DNA of 7,361 nt, from positions 1-7,361 of the forward strand of contig CAAGFP010000162.1 of assembly GCA_900769175.1 (NCBI GenBank), read 5' to 3'. This DNA is from Lachnospiraceae bacterium. Its GTDB lineage: Bacteria > Bacillota > Clostridia > Lachnospirales > Lachnospiraceae. The notes under the pieces are model-generated. The model searched no databases, was not told the DNA's origin, and saw only the letters and a list, made by a program, of their open reading frames with translations. This document shows, one piece after another, positions 1 through 6,289 of this stretch (within the stretch, counting starts at the first letter, position 1; each line of letters begins with the position of its first letter). Made by a program: the position numbers and the translations under genes.

Positions 1-1170
1 CACGGTCACACGGTCGTGATAATAAAGTACCTCGTATTCCTTTGACAACAACCATTCATATAATATTTGCGAGTTACTATTATTGCTTAATAAAATAATT
101 TTCATTGCATTCCTTCTGTCAAAACCGGCTTTCTCGGTTTCTTCCAAATCCTTGGAAACAATCGGCTCTCCGCGTTTAATATCTCTCTTACATTCCCTAC
201 CGATGAGCGAATTGTAAACCTTCGGTTTTACACCGTATCCCGGTCTGATAATCCGGATGTTTTCTTCCGAAAAACGTTCTCCGGCACAAATATCTTTAAC
301 TGCAAAAATGCTTCTTCTGAAAACAGTCGAACTCTTTTCTCCGGCTGTCAGCTCATAATTCGGTCCTTTTGCTATACATTTGGCATTTCGGACGTCTTTT
401 ACCAAGGCTTCAAACTCTTGAATACTCATACTGAATTCACTGTCTGCACTTTCTATTCCGTCCAACTTGACATGTTTTTCAATCACGCATGCTCCCATGG
501 CCACTCCCACAACAGCAGCAATACTTCCCGGCGAATGATCGGAGAGACCGACGTTTACATGAAAGCGGTTCTTCATATCAGGAATATTTCCTACATACAT
601 ATCTTCCCAGTTCGCGGGATATTCGCTGCAACATTTTAACAGCACAACATCTTTGTTTCCGACACGGTTGCAGGCATCCAGTGCATCCTGAATTTCTTCC
701 GGCGAGCCCATTCCGCAGGAGATAATCATCGGTTTTCCTTTTGATGCAGTATATTCAATCAAAGGAATGTCTACCAATTCAAAGCTGGCGATTTTATAAG
801 CTTCCACCCCCAAATCTTCAAGGAAATCCACTGCTGCCCGATCAAAGGGTGTTGATAAGAAATCCAATCCGCATTTCTCGCATTCTTTTTTGATGAGCGG
901 TTGCCATTCATACGGCGTTCCCGCACTCGAATACAAATCATATAACTTCTGTCCGTCCCATAAACCGCCTTCAATTCGGAAATATTCATTGTCGCAATCA
1001 ATCGTCAGTGAATCTGCTGTATAGGTTTGGATTTTCAAACAATCTGCCCCTGTTTTGGCGACCTGTCTTACAATTTCCAATGCGTTCTCAAGCGAGCCGC
1101 CGTGATTTGCACTCATTTCGGCGATTACATATACTTCATTATGATTAATTTTATCGAATAAATGAAACAT
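1..1170 (-). CDS. pseI: Pseudaminic acid synthase, with a C-terminal extension running off the window (partial)
   Basis: PseI condenses 2,4-diacetamido-2,4,6-trideoxy-altropyranose with phosphoenolpyruvate to give pseudaminic acid, in the cytoplasm. The frame is open for 390 codons with no stop before the window edge. Residues 14-260 are the NeuB-type TIM barrel: VIAEMSANHGG (15-25), KIQTYTADSLT (46-56), GGLWD (68-72) and TPYEW (85-89). The GGLWD and TPYEW motifs separate PseI from sialic acid synthase NeuB. His212 (LSDHS) and His233 (EKHVKLD) are the expected metal ligands. Residues about 282-343 are the antifreeze-like SAF domain. The family normally ends near residue 345. Here the chain continues, and from Met356 (MKIILLSNNSNSQILYEWLL) looks like a new alpha/beta domain, perhaps formyltransferase-like (inference). 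ATG at 1170 fits the family's N-terminal length but has no adjacent Shine-Dalgarno. An in-frame TTG at 1198-1200 lies 14 nt after a strong GGAGG and is the alternative start. Confidence 0.92.
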   Translation of the reverse strand, partial: MFHLFDKINHNEVYVIAEMSANHGGSLENALEIVRQVAKTGADCLKIQTYTADSLTIDCDNEYFRIEGGLWDGQKLYDLYSSAGTPYEWQPLIKKECEKCGLDFLSTPFDRAAVDFLEDLGVEAYKIASFELVDIPLIEYTASKGKPMIISCGMGSPEEIQDALDACNRVGNKDVVLLKCCSEYPANWEDMYVGNIPDMKNRFHVNVGLSDHSPGSIAAVVGVAMGACVIEKHVKLDGIESADSEFSMSIQEFEALVKDVRNAKCIAKGPNYELTAGEKSSTVFRRSIFAVKDICAGERFSEENIRIIRPGYGVKPKVYNSLIGRECKRDIKRGEPIVSKDLEETEKAGFDRRNAMKIILLSNNSNSQILYEWLLSKEYEVLYYHDRVTV

Positions 1171-1214
1171 GCTGTTTTGGATAATCCGATTATCTGGCAA
1201 TAACGGACCACATT

Positions 1215-1222
1215 CCTCCTCT
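1215..1222 (-). promoter_or_regulatory. Strong Shine-Dalgarno set unusually far from the pseI start
   Basis: The minus strand reads AGAGGAGG here, near perfect against the 16S tail. The only in-frame starts downstream are TTG at 1200 (14 nt spacer) and ATG at 1170 (44 nt away). An out-of-frame ATG follows after one nucleotide at 1213 and opens a seven-residue frame (MWSVIAR) that stops at 1190. The site therefore leaves the pseI start ambiguous. Confidence 0.55.
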
Positions 1223-1301
1223 ATTTATTCCCGTTTCAATATTGTGTTTTGGCTCCTTAAACTTTCTTTATTGCACTGATACACAATTTCGAAATCATTT
1301 T

Positions 1302-1330
1302 ATCATAAATATCATACCACAACCATGCAA
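1302..1330 (-). promoter_or_regulatory. Sigma-A promoter of pseI
   Basis: On the minus strand TTGCAT (1325-1330) is followed after exactly 17 bp by TATGAT (1302-1307). These match the -35 and -10 consensus at 4/6 and 5/6. The start of transcription would be near 1295, giving a leader of about 95-125 nt. It lies between the permease stop codon and pseI, so pseI probably has its own transcript, separate from the ABC operon upstream. Confidence 0.7.
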
Positions 1331-1375
1331 AAAAGGCATTAAAAATAAAGTTCATTCATGGTTTTATATGAAAGA

Positions 1376-3622
1376 CTATTCCCGGTTTTTAAGGGCTTCC
1401 GTCATAGGTATTTTCTTTACGGAAGCAACATGTAACATGTTAATAAAAAGGTATGCAGCGATGCCGATTACGACGATTGCGATATAAACACTGACCGGCA
1501 GATAGAAAGAAATATAACCGTCAATCAGGCTCGATAAAAGAATTAATACTTCCTTAAACAGCCAGATTTCCAAAGGAATACACACAATCAGTGAAGTAAA
1601 TACAACAATCGTGGTTGTCGAAAGATACAATTTATGTATTTCAAAGGATTTATAACCGAATACCTTCATATAGGAAATCGGAATGGCATTTTTCTCAATT
1701 ACAACTTTAGTCATAATATAAAGAATTACAACATAAATCAAAACAGAAAAAATATTTATGTAAAGAATGACACTGTCAAACGTATCCATCATCTGGTCCG
1801 TTGCACTTAATAAATCCTCTCTGGAAATCATTTTTACGATATAACTTTCATCAATGGAAAGCTTTTCCTCCGATACAATGCAGTTATACATATCTGCATC
1901 TGTCTCCATAAGCTCTGCGAGTGCTTCGCGATCCATGAAAACGGACATGGATGCATCATAGGTATATATTTTATCAACTGTAAATGTATATTCCTTTTCC
2001 TTATTTTTATCCTTAAATAAAATGCTGTCGCCTGCTTTTATATTCAGTTTGTTGGCAAGTGCCGAAGATACGGCAATATTATCTGAAACATAAGCATCCC
2101 TAAAGAACGTGCTGTCCGGTTCAATTCCGTAAAATGAAATTTCTAAGTCCTTTTTGCCCAAAGCAAAATAGGTATCCATCTCATAAAGCAGAAGTTTTTC
2201 TCCTTCTTTCGCCTCAACCGGTGCCTTTAAAATATACTGATAATTGTAAGGCAGCGACTCGTCAATGGACTCCGTATAATGATCCATAAGCGGATCAAGA
2301 CCGATTCCGAACATGAGCAGAAAGCTCGCTAAAAAAATACCAAAGAAAAGCATTATGTAGCTTCCGCGGTTCTGGATAATCACACGCAGACGGAATCGGT
2401 TTAAAAAACTGAAATTCGGCAATTTTACTGCTTTTTTGTTCTTTCCTTTCTTCAGCTCACGGCGTAAAAATTTTAACGGCGACAAGGAAAGCTTATACGC
2501 AAGGGAGAAACTGTTAATCAAAAGCATAATGACAATCGGAAGAATTGTCGTAAGCAGGAAGGTGGGCAGATCGAATTTTACTTCAATCGGACCGATACTG
2601 TACATCATATAATACATATTGACAAAAGGTTGAATCATCAACGTATAACCGATAATATTGCCCAGCACGGAGCCGACTACCGCCACAAATAAGGTAGGCT
2701 GCAGATAATGCCAAATGATTTCTTTCTTTTTATATCCTAAGGAACGCAGGGTTCCGATAATGACGGACTCACTTTCAATCATATTCTGTGTAAGTATTGT
2801 AAAAATAAAAGCAATCATGGCAACAAGGATATAGACGAAAACGGTCATAAACGGGCCGTCCGTTCCGATATCCATTTCCAAAAAATAGATACTTTGATTC
2901 TGTTCACGGTTTAGCATATTTTGCACCGTTTTCCCATTCTGCAACAGATATTTATAAGTATCCTCTTCGTGCTGTTTCTTTTCCTTATCCGATAAATCCC
3001 GGTCAAAATAGCGGTAACTGTAACGATATGTGAGTGTACTCTCCTTCTGAAGTTCAAACCCTTCCCTGCTCAATACGGATACACAGAAATGATTGGGATT
3101 CATCATTAAGTCCGTATTGTTCATAAACAAAGCCGAATAATCCGGAAGTGAGACCGTACCGCAAACCCGGTATTTTTTATCCAGCAAAGATATTATATCC
3201 CCGATTTCTATGCCGCGGTTTCTTGCAAAAACATGGTCAAGCGCAATTTCATCTTCTGCTTCCGGCAATTTCCCATCGAATAAGGTCGGTATATCCAGCT
3301 TCGTTCTTTCATTAAATAAAAGAATTTTCGTAGAATCAGGGAATTCATTCTCCGTCGCATAGAAATTCTCAGAAACCCAGAGACCGTCTTCTTTTAGTTT
3401 TTCAAGCATTTCCTCCGAAAGCGGAGAATCCACTTCAAAGAAGCCGTCCTCCTGAAAGTTTCCGTCTTTGATTTGTTCAAGATAAGCAACTGCTCCGTTT
3501 AAGGTTGCCTGAAAAGAAGAACCGACACAGATTGTGCTTACCAGAATAATAATCATCCCCAGATATTTGATAAAATTCTTTTTTATGATGCGGGGAATTC
3601 TTTTATAAAGCGGATTTCGCAT
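1376..3622 (-). CDS. ABC transporter permease, two FtsX/MacB-type domains
   Basis: This 748-residue protein is the membrane subunit of an exporter or mechanotransmission ABC system. Eight hydrophobic segments are visible, near residues 18-38, 257-279, 306-330, 352-373, 421-443, 617-640, 668-690 and 708-732. This is the 1+3+1+3 pattern of a duplicated FtsX permease. Two large extracytoplasmic domains lie between, at about 40-255 and 445-615. Each three-helix block has the typical coupling-helix region after its first helix (GTLRSLGYKKKEI at 290-302, YMKVFGYKSFEI at 651-662). The length is normal for the family. AGGAGG lies 7 nt before the ATG, and the gene starts 12 nt after the ATPase stop, so the two are co-translated. 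The substrate cannot be read from the sequence. Such pairs export peptides, lipids or antibiotics, or serve as sensors. The Mn2+-type riboswitch upstream is the only specific clue. Confidence 0.95.
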   Translation of the reverse strand: MRNPLYKRIPRIIKKNFIKYLGMIIILVSTICVGSSFQATLNGAVAYLEQIKDGNFQEDGFFEVDSPLSEEMLEKLKEDGLWVSENFYATENEFPDSTKILLFNERTKLDIPTLFDGKLPEAEDEIALDHVFARNRGIEIGDIISLLDKKYRVCGTVSLPDYSALFMNNTDLMMNPNHFCVSVLSREGFELQKESTLTYRYSYRYFDRDLSDKEKKQHEEDTYKYLLQNGKTVQNMLNREQNQSIYFLEMDIGTDGPFMTVFVYILVAMIAFIFTILTQNMIESESVIIGTLRSLGYKKKEIIWHYLQPTLFVAVVGSVLGNIIGYTLMIQPFVNMYYMMYSIGPIEVKFDLPTFLLTTILPIVIMLLINSFSLAYKLSLSPLKFLRRELKKGKNKKAVKLPNFSFLNRFRLRVIIQNRGSYIMLFFGIFLASFLLMFGIGLDPLMDHYTESIDESLPYNYQYILKAPVEAKEGEKLLLYEMDTYFALGKKDLEISFYGIEPDSTFFRDAYVSDNIAVSSALANKLNIKAGDSILFKDKNKEKEYTFTVDKIYTYDASMSVFMDREALAELMETDADMYNCIVSEEKLSIDESYIVKMISREDLLSATDQMMDTFDSVILYINIFSVLIYVVILYIMTKVVIEKNAIPISYMKVFGYKSFEIHKLYLSTTTIVVFTSLIVCIPLEIWLFKEVLILLSSLIDGYISFYLPVSVYIAIVVIGIAAYLFINMLHVASVKKIPMTEALKNRE

Positions 3623-3634
3623 ATCGTTTCCTCC

Positions 3635-4333
3635 TTACCATTCCAAGTCCTTTGCGGCTGTTTTTTCAGTGTTTACAATATCTGAGACAATGATACCGTC
3701 ACGAAGTTTGAGAATTCGGTCTGCCATAAGGCTGATTGCCTGATTATGGGTAACAATCACCATGGTATTATGATATTTCTGATTGATGGTTTCAATCAAA
3801 GCAAGGATTTCTTTTGAAGTGCTGTAATCGAGGGCGCCTGTCGGCTCGTCAAAGAGAAGCAGGGGCGGATTTTTAATCAGTGCCCTGCCGATTGCACATC
3901 TTTGCTGCTGTCCGCCGGATAACTGATTCGGGAATTTGTTCTGGTGCTCACTTAATCCCAATGTTTCAAGAAGCTCATCCATATCGAGTGGCTTTTTCGT
4001 CAGATACGCACATACTTCAATATTCTCGCGAACCGTAAGATTGGGAACGAGATTATAAAATTGAAAGACAAAGCCAAGATTATTTCTGCGGTAATCGGTT
4101 AAGTCCTTCTCCTTCATGTTATCGGTACAAAAATCTCCGATGTCGATGCAGCCTTCATCTGCGCTCTCCAGACCACCGATAATATTTAAGAGGGTGGATT
4201 TACCGGACCCGGAAGGACCGAGCAGTACACAAATTTCTCCTTCATGCACTTCACAGTTGATTCCCTTTAACACATGAACGCGGGATTCTTTTTCTCCGTA
4301 GAATTTCTGAATGTTGTTGATTGTAAGCTTCAT
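3635..4333 (-). CDS. ABC transporter ATPase, LolD/MacB family
   Basis: This 232-residue cytoplasmic ATPase powers the FtsX-type permease encoded just downstream. All nucleotide-binding motifs are intact: Walker A GPSGSGKST (39-47), Q-loop Gln91 in FVFQFYNLVPNLT, signature LSGGQQQR (138-145), Walker B LLLFDE (158-163), D-loop GALD (166-169) and switch His196 (VTHN). The FQFYNLVPNLTVREN stretch and the short length are typical of the LolD/MacB/FtsE group, not of importers. AAGGAG lies 6 nt before the ATG. It is the first gene of the operon. Its leader carries a yybP-ykoY-like riboswitch and terminator, followed by an inserted inverted-repeat block, so expression is probably set by attenuation. 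The ATPase assignment is sure; the transported substrate is unknown. Confidence 0.97.
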   Translation of the reverse strand: MKLTINNIQKFYGEKESRVHVLKGINCEVHEGEICVLLGPSGSGKSTLLNIIGGLESADEGCIDIGDFCTDNMKEKDLTDYRRNNLGFVFQFYNLVPNLTVRENIEVCAYLTKKPLDMDELLETLGLSEHQNKFPNQLSGGQQQRCAIGRALIKNPPLLLFDEPTGALDYSTSKEILALIETINQKYHNTMVIVTHNQAISLMADRILKLRDGIIVSDIVNTEKTAAKDLEW

Positions 4334-4390
4334 AGAATACTCCTTTCATGAATGGCTGCCCCTGTTTTTGTTATATATTGCATAAAATAG

Positions 4391-4479
4391 AATCTCGCAA
4401 GCGAAATACCTCGCGCCGAGCGCGTGTTGCGTAAGCAACTTTCTTCCTTTTCGCGCGAGTGCGCATCCACAGCGAAGCG
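4391..4479. repeat. GC-rich nested inverted-repeat block
   Basis: This segment contrasts with its AT-rich surroundings and is full of TCGC/GCGA motifs. CTCGCGC at 4410-4416 pairs perfectly with GCGCGAG at 4453-4459. Nested inside is a hairpin GTTGC (4426-4430), loop GTAA, GCAAC (4435-4439). Together with the palindrome at 4480-4525 it looks like one non-coding repeat element of MITE or REP type lying between the riboswitch terminator and the ABC operon. No open reading frame is present. That it recurs elsewhere in the genome is inference. Confidence 0.6.
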
Positions 4480-4525
4480 TTTTTATTCAATAGGAAATTC
4501 AGAGGAATTTCCTATTGAATAAAAA
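4480..4525. repeat. Perfect 21-bp palindrome with a 4-nt loop
   Basis: The arm 4480-4500 (TTTTTATTCAATAGGAAATT plus C) is exactly complementary to 4505-4525, separated by AGAG. Such a long perfect stem implies either recent origin or selection. It starts inside the T-tract of the riboswitch terminator (minus strand), and could itself act as a terminator or RNA processing site. It is probably the end of the repeat element at 4391-4479. Confidence 0.85.
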
Positions 4526-4550
4526 AACGAGTACAGTTTGCTGTACTCGC
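4519..4550 (-). terminator. Intrinsic terminator, riboswitch expression platform
   Basis: On the minus strand CGAGTACAG (4541-4549) and CTGTACTCG (4528-4536) form a perfect 9-bp stem with loop CAAA, followed at once by seven T residues (4521-4527). This is a textbook Rho-independent terminator pointing toward the ABC operon. No gene lies between it and the promoter at 4697-4725, only the aptamer, so it acts as an attenuator and not as a gene end. Confidence 0.88.
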
Positions 4551-4579
4551 TAGGTTCGAAATCGTATTCCGGGGGGCAT

Positions 4580-4597
4580 GCACAGCAGTTTCTGTGC
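4580..4597 (-). promoter_or_regulatory. Switch hairpin overlapping the aptamer 3' end
   Basis: GCACAG (minus strand, 4592-4597) and CTGTGC (4580-4585) form a 6-bp stem with loop AAACTG. Its 5' arm shares two bases (4596-4597) with the 3' strand of riboswitch helix P1, so at the margin the two compete. Directly downstream is a run of six C residues (4571-4576) that could pair with the GGGG of the aptamer core. This region probably links aptamer folding to the terminator; the mechanism is inference. Confidence 0.45.
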
Positions 4598-4688
4598 CTC
4601 AGTCTCATCAATTAAGGTAAACCAGATATCAATGATATCAGGATGTTGATTTACCGCATCCAAAGATGCTGATTACTCCCCAAAGCTA
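4594..4688 (-). promoter_or_regulatory. yybP-ykoY-type manganese riboswitch aptamer
   Basis: The leader transcript shows the layout of the yybP-ykoY family, which senses Mn2+ and usually turns on metal-efflux genes. The closing helix P1 is GCTTTGG (4680-4686) with CTGAGGC (4596-4602), allowing G-U pairs. P1 is followed by the conserved GGGGAGTA (4674-4681) and preceded on the 3' side by GATGAGAC (4602-4609). A short hairpin GCATC-TTTG-GATGC (4656-4669) comes next. Then there is a longer arm closed by GGTAAA/TTTACC (4616-4621 and 4650-4655), containing TCAACAT (4643-4649) and an apical GATATC hairpin. A consensus promoter starts about 10 nt upstream, and a terminator follows. The family call comes from recalled consensus and the pairings, not from a covariance search. 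Confidence 0.83.
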
Positions 4689-4696
4689 TTTTTTAC

Positions 4697-4725
4697 AGAA
4701 TACGGAAAAAAGCAGCATTTGTCAA
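4697..4725 (-). promoter_or_regulatory. Sigma-A promoter of the riboswitch-ABC operon
   Basis: A perfect -35 TTGACA (4720-4725) and a -10 TATTCT (4697-4702) are separated by 17 bp on the minus strand. Transcription should begin near 4690, immediately before the 5' strand of the aptamer P1 helix. No other promoter of similar quality is visible before the ATPase gene, so this one likely drives the operon through the leader. Confidence 0.85.
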
Positions 4726-4740
4726 GCAGAAATTTTTCAG

Positions 4741-4770
4741 TTGTCAAACTCCAAAATGTAATAGTATAAT
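4741..4770 (+). promoter_or_regulatory. Sigma-A promoter of the aldo/keto reductase gene
   Basis: TTGTCA (4741-4746) and a perfect TATAAT (4765-4770) are 18 bp apart. The transcript would start near 4777 and have about 60 nt of leader. The promoter diverges from the riboswitch promoter at 4697-4725; the two -35 boxes lie about 16 bp apart, so regulators bound between could affect both. Confidence 0.8.
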
Positions 4771-4836
4771 ATTTGCAGGAACTTAGTCGTTGACGGATAA
4801 TGTCTCATATTATGAAAAGACTACAAGGAGTAAATT

Positions 4837-5763
4837 ATGCAAAACATTAGGATTTCTGAAGGCCCCGACAATGCATCAAGAATCATTCTGGGTTGTATGC
4901 GTATGACTTCGCTTTCTGACAAGGAAGCAGCCGACATGATTGAAACCGCAGTAAATTTAGGAATCAATTATATGGATCATGCAACCTGCTACGGCAACGG
5001 AGAGGCCGAAAAGAAATTTGGCACTGCAATCAAACAAACCGGCATAAAACGAGAGGATTTGATTATTCAATCCAAATGCGGTTTACGGTTTGACAAACAG
5101 ATTTTTGACTGGAGAAAAGACAGCATTTTAGAAAGTGTGGATGGCATACTGTCAAGATTGGATATCGAATATCTGGATGTTTTGCTGCTTCACAGACCTG
5201 ACCTGTTATTTGATCCCGAGCAGGTAGCAGAAGCTTTTGATATACTCGAACAATCCGGGAAAGTAAAATATTTCGGCGTCAGCAATACAATGCCAATGCA
5301 GATTGAACTGCTAAAGAAATATGTGAAACAACCGCTTAAAATTAACCAGCTTCAGTTCTCTCTCGAACAATCTCAGCTGCTCGATCAGGATTTATATATG
5401 AATAATAAAACAACCGAACTGTCCGTTATGCGTGATGGCGGAGCCCTTGATTATTGCCGTCTAAATGACATAACAATCCAGGCCTGGTCACCGCTGCAAC
5501 ACGGAATGTTCAAAGGCACTTTTATCGATCATCCCGAATTTCCGGAATTGAATAAAATTTTAGAAGAATTCGCCGAACAATATCAGGTAACCAAAGCAGC
5601 AATTGCAATCGCATGGATTCTCCGTCATCCTGCCAAAATGCAGGTGGTTGCCGGCACCATGAATCCGGTTCATTTAACAGAAATGGCAAAAGCATGCGAG
5701 ATTGAACTCACATACGAGCAATGGTATAAACTATATCTTTCTTCCGGGAAATTTCTTCCCTAA
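4837..5763 (+). CDS. Aldo/keto reductase, YdhF-like
   Basis: This 308-residue cytosolic protein is a (beta/alpha)8 NAD(P)H-dependent oxidoreductase that reduces aldehydes or ketones; the physiological substrate is unknown. The catalytic tetrad is complete: Asp47 and Tyr52 (NYMDHATCYGNGEAE), Lys80 (QSKCG) and His119 (LLLHRPD). The SKCG, HRPDLLFDPEQVAEAF and SGKVKYFGVSN stretches, the AWSPL segment and the C-terminal QWYKL follow the E. coli YdhF subfamily (about 298 residues), so it appears full length. AAGGAG lies 6 nt before the ATG. It is transcribed alone from its own promoter, divergent from the Mn2+-riboswitch ABC operon. No clear terminator follows, and its stop codon overlaps the end of a decayed gene on the other strand. 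Confidence in the family is high. Confidence 0.95.
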   Translation: MQNIRISEGPDNASRIILGCMRMTSLSDKEAADMIETAVNLGINYMDHATCYGNGEAEKKFGTAIKQTGIKREDLIIQSKCGLRFDKQIFDWRKDSILESVDGILSRLDIEYLDVLLLHRPDLLFDPEQVAEAFDILEQSGKVKYFGVSNTMPMQIELLKKYVKQPLKINQLQFSLEQSQLLDQDLYMNNKTTELSVMRDGGALDYCRLNDITIQAWSPLQHGMFKGTFIDHPEFPELNKILEEFAEQYQVTKAAIAIAWILRHPAKMQVVAGTMNPVHLTEMAKACEIELTYEQWYKLYLSSGKFLP

Positions 5764-6003
5764 AGGAAGTTTGCAACAATCCAGTTTGTCAATGCATTGG
5801 TTCACTTACACCAATATCGCTTGCAATATTTGCATAATTTAGCATTTCACCTGTTCTTGCAGCCACAGCAGTTAAAAACTTTGTAAAAGTAATACTATCA
5901 GCAGAGATTTGCCCACTTGTCTTGCCCCCACTACTAATGTGCACTTGCTTGTTTTTACTCTGCTTTTAAGTATAGTTGAAATCGCTCTTTGAATATATGC
6001 CAT
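5760..6003 (-). pseudogene. Remnant of an AAA_14/DUF4143 ATPase (deleted and frameshifted)
   Basis: The start is intact: GGAGGT (6009-6014), a 5-nt spacer, then ATG at 6003. The first frame reads MAYIQRAISTILKSRV and then LVVGARQVGKS, the N-terminal Walker A region of AAA_14 ATPases. It then runs into a stop at 5872-5874. A second frame carries DSITFTKFLTAVAARTGEML and NYANIASDIGVSEP, the start of the DUF4143 C-terminal domain, ending at a TGA at 5789-5791. A third frame continues as ALTNWIVANFL to a stop at 5760, overlapping the aldo/keto reductase stop codon. Intact family members have about 400 residues, so some 200 residues between Walker A and DUF4143 are missing, plus a later frameshift and truncation. 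These ATPases often travel with accessory DNA. It cannot make a working protein. Confidence 0.8.
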
Positions 6004-6036
6004 TCAGCACCTCCGACTAATCCAAAATCTGATTTT

Positions 6037-6097
6037 ATTATAGTCGTATTTCTCTGCCATATAAATCAACTATTCCAATATTAAATTTTGGAATAGT
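6037..6097 (-). promoter_or_regulatory. Inverted repeat and -10 box upstream of the ATPase remnant
   Basis: ACTATTCCAA (6069-6078) and TTGGAATAGT (6088-6097) form perfect 10-bp arms around a 9-bp centre, like an operator. Downstream on the minus strand lies a perfect TATAAT (6037-6042) with no good -35 at the right distance, which would fit an activator-dependent promoter. What binds there is unknown. Confidence 0.45.
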
Positions 6098-6289
6098 CAC
6101 GCAATATTTTATTGTCCAAACAATATGTTGTAACCTTCTTGTTACTTTTATACGGCTTTAATTATTCTTCCACTTATTGTGCTATAGTTGCCGCAGATAA
6201 AACACGGTTTTAAGCCATTTTCAGACTATAATACTTTTATAGTTTTTTGTAACTTTTACAGTTTAATGTAACTCTAAACATCAAATAAA
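6098..6289. other. AT-rich intergenic DNA without a recognised gene
   Basis: No convincing coding frame is present. A short minus-strand stretch (6148-6222) reads ENGLKPCFICGN, reminiscent of small zinc-knuckle proteins, but it has no start codon or ribosome site. TGTAAC occurs at three places, and GTAAC-CTTCTT-GTTAC forms a small dyad near 6130-6145. I see nothing functional that I can support here. Confidence 0.4.

Noticed and set aside
418..1001. Open frames on both strands inside pseI (418-639, 489-725, 771-1001)
   Set aside because: They lie within the confidently read PseI frame and show no family likeness; they are shadows.
1321..1363. Inverted repeat AACCATG/CATGGTT as a terminator for the ABC operon
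   Set aside because: Only 7 bp with a loop of about 29 nt and no T-tract directly after it; it contains the pseI -35 box, so it is more likely chance.
1242..1487. Plus-strand frame across the permease end and the pseI promoter
   Set aside because: No ribosome site, unlike any family I know, and it overlaps the real permease C-terminus and a good promoter on the other strand.
4551..4720. T-box leader or tRNA in the ABC operon leader
   Set aside because: No TGGNACC antiterminator motif and no cloverleaf; the conserved GGGGAGTA and GATGAGAC fit yybP-ykoY instead.
5741..5775. Hairpins GGGAA-ATTTC-TTCCC and CTTCC-CTAAA-GGAAG at the end of the aldo/keto reductase gene
   Set aside because: Stems of five base pairs that exclude each other, with no T-run; not enough for a terminator call.
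6148..6222. Minus-strand stretch ENGLKPCFICGN resembling a zinc-knuckle or restriction-alleviation protein
   Set aside because: No start codon or ribosome site, only one CxxC pair and 25 codons; too little to call even a remnant.
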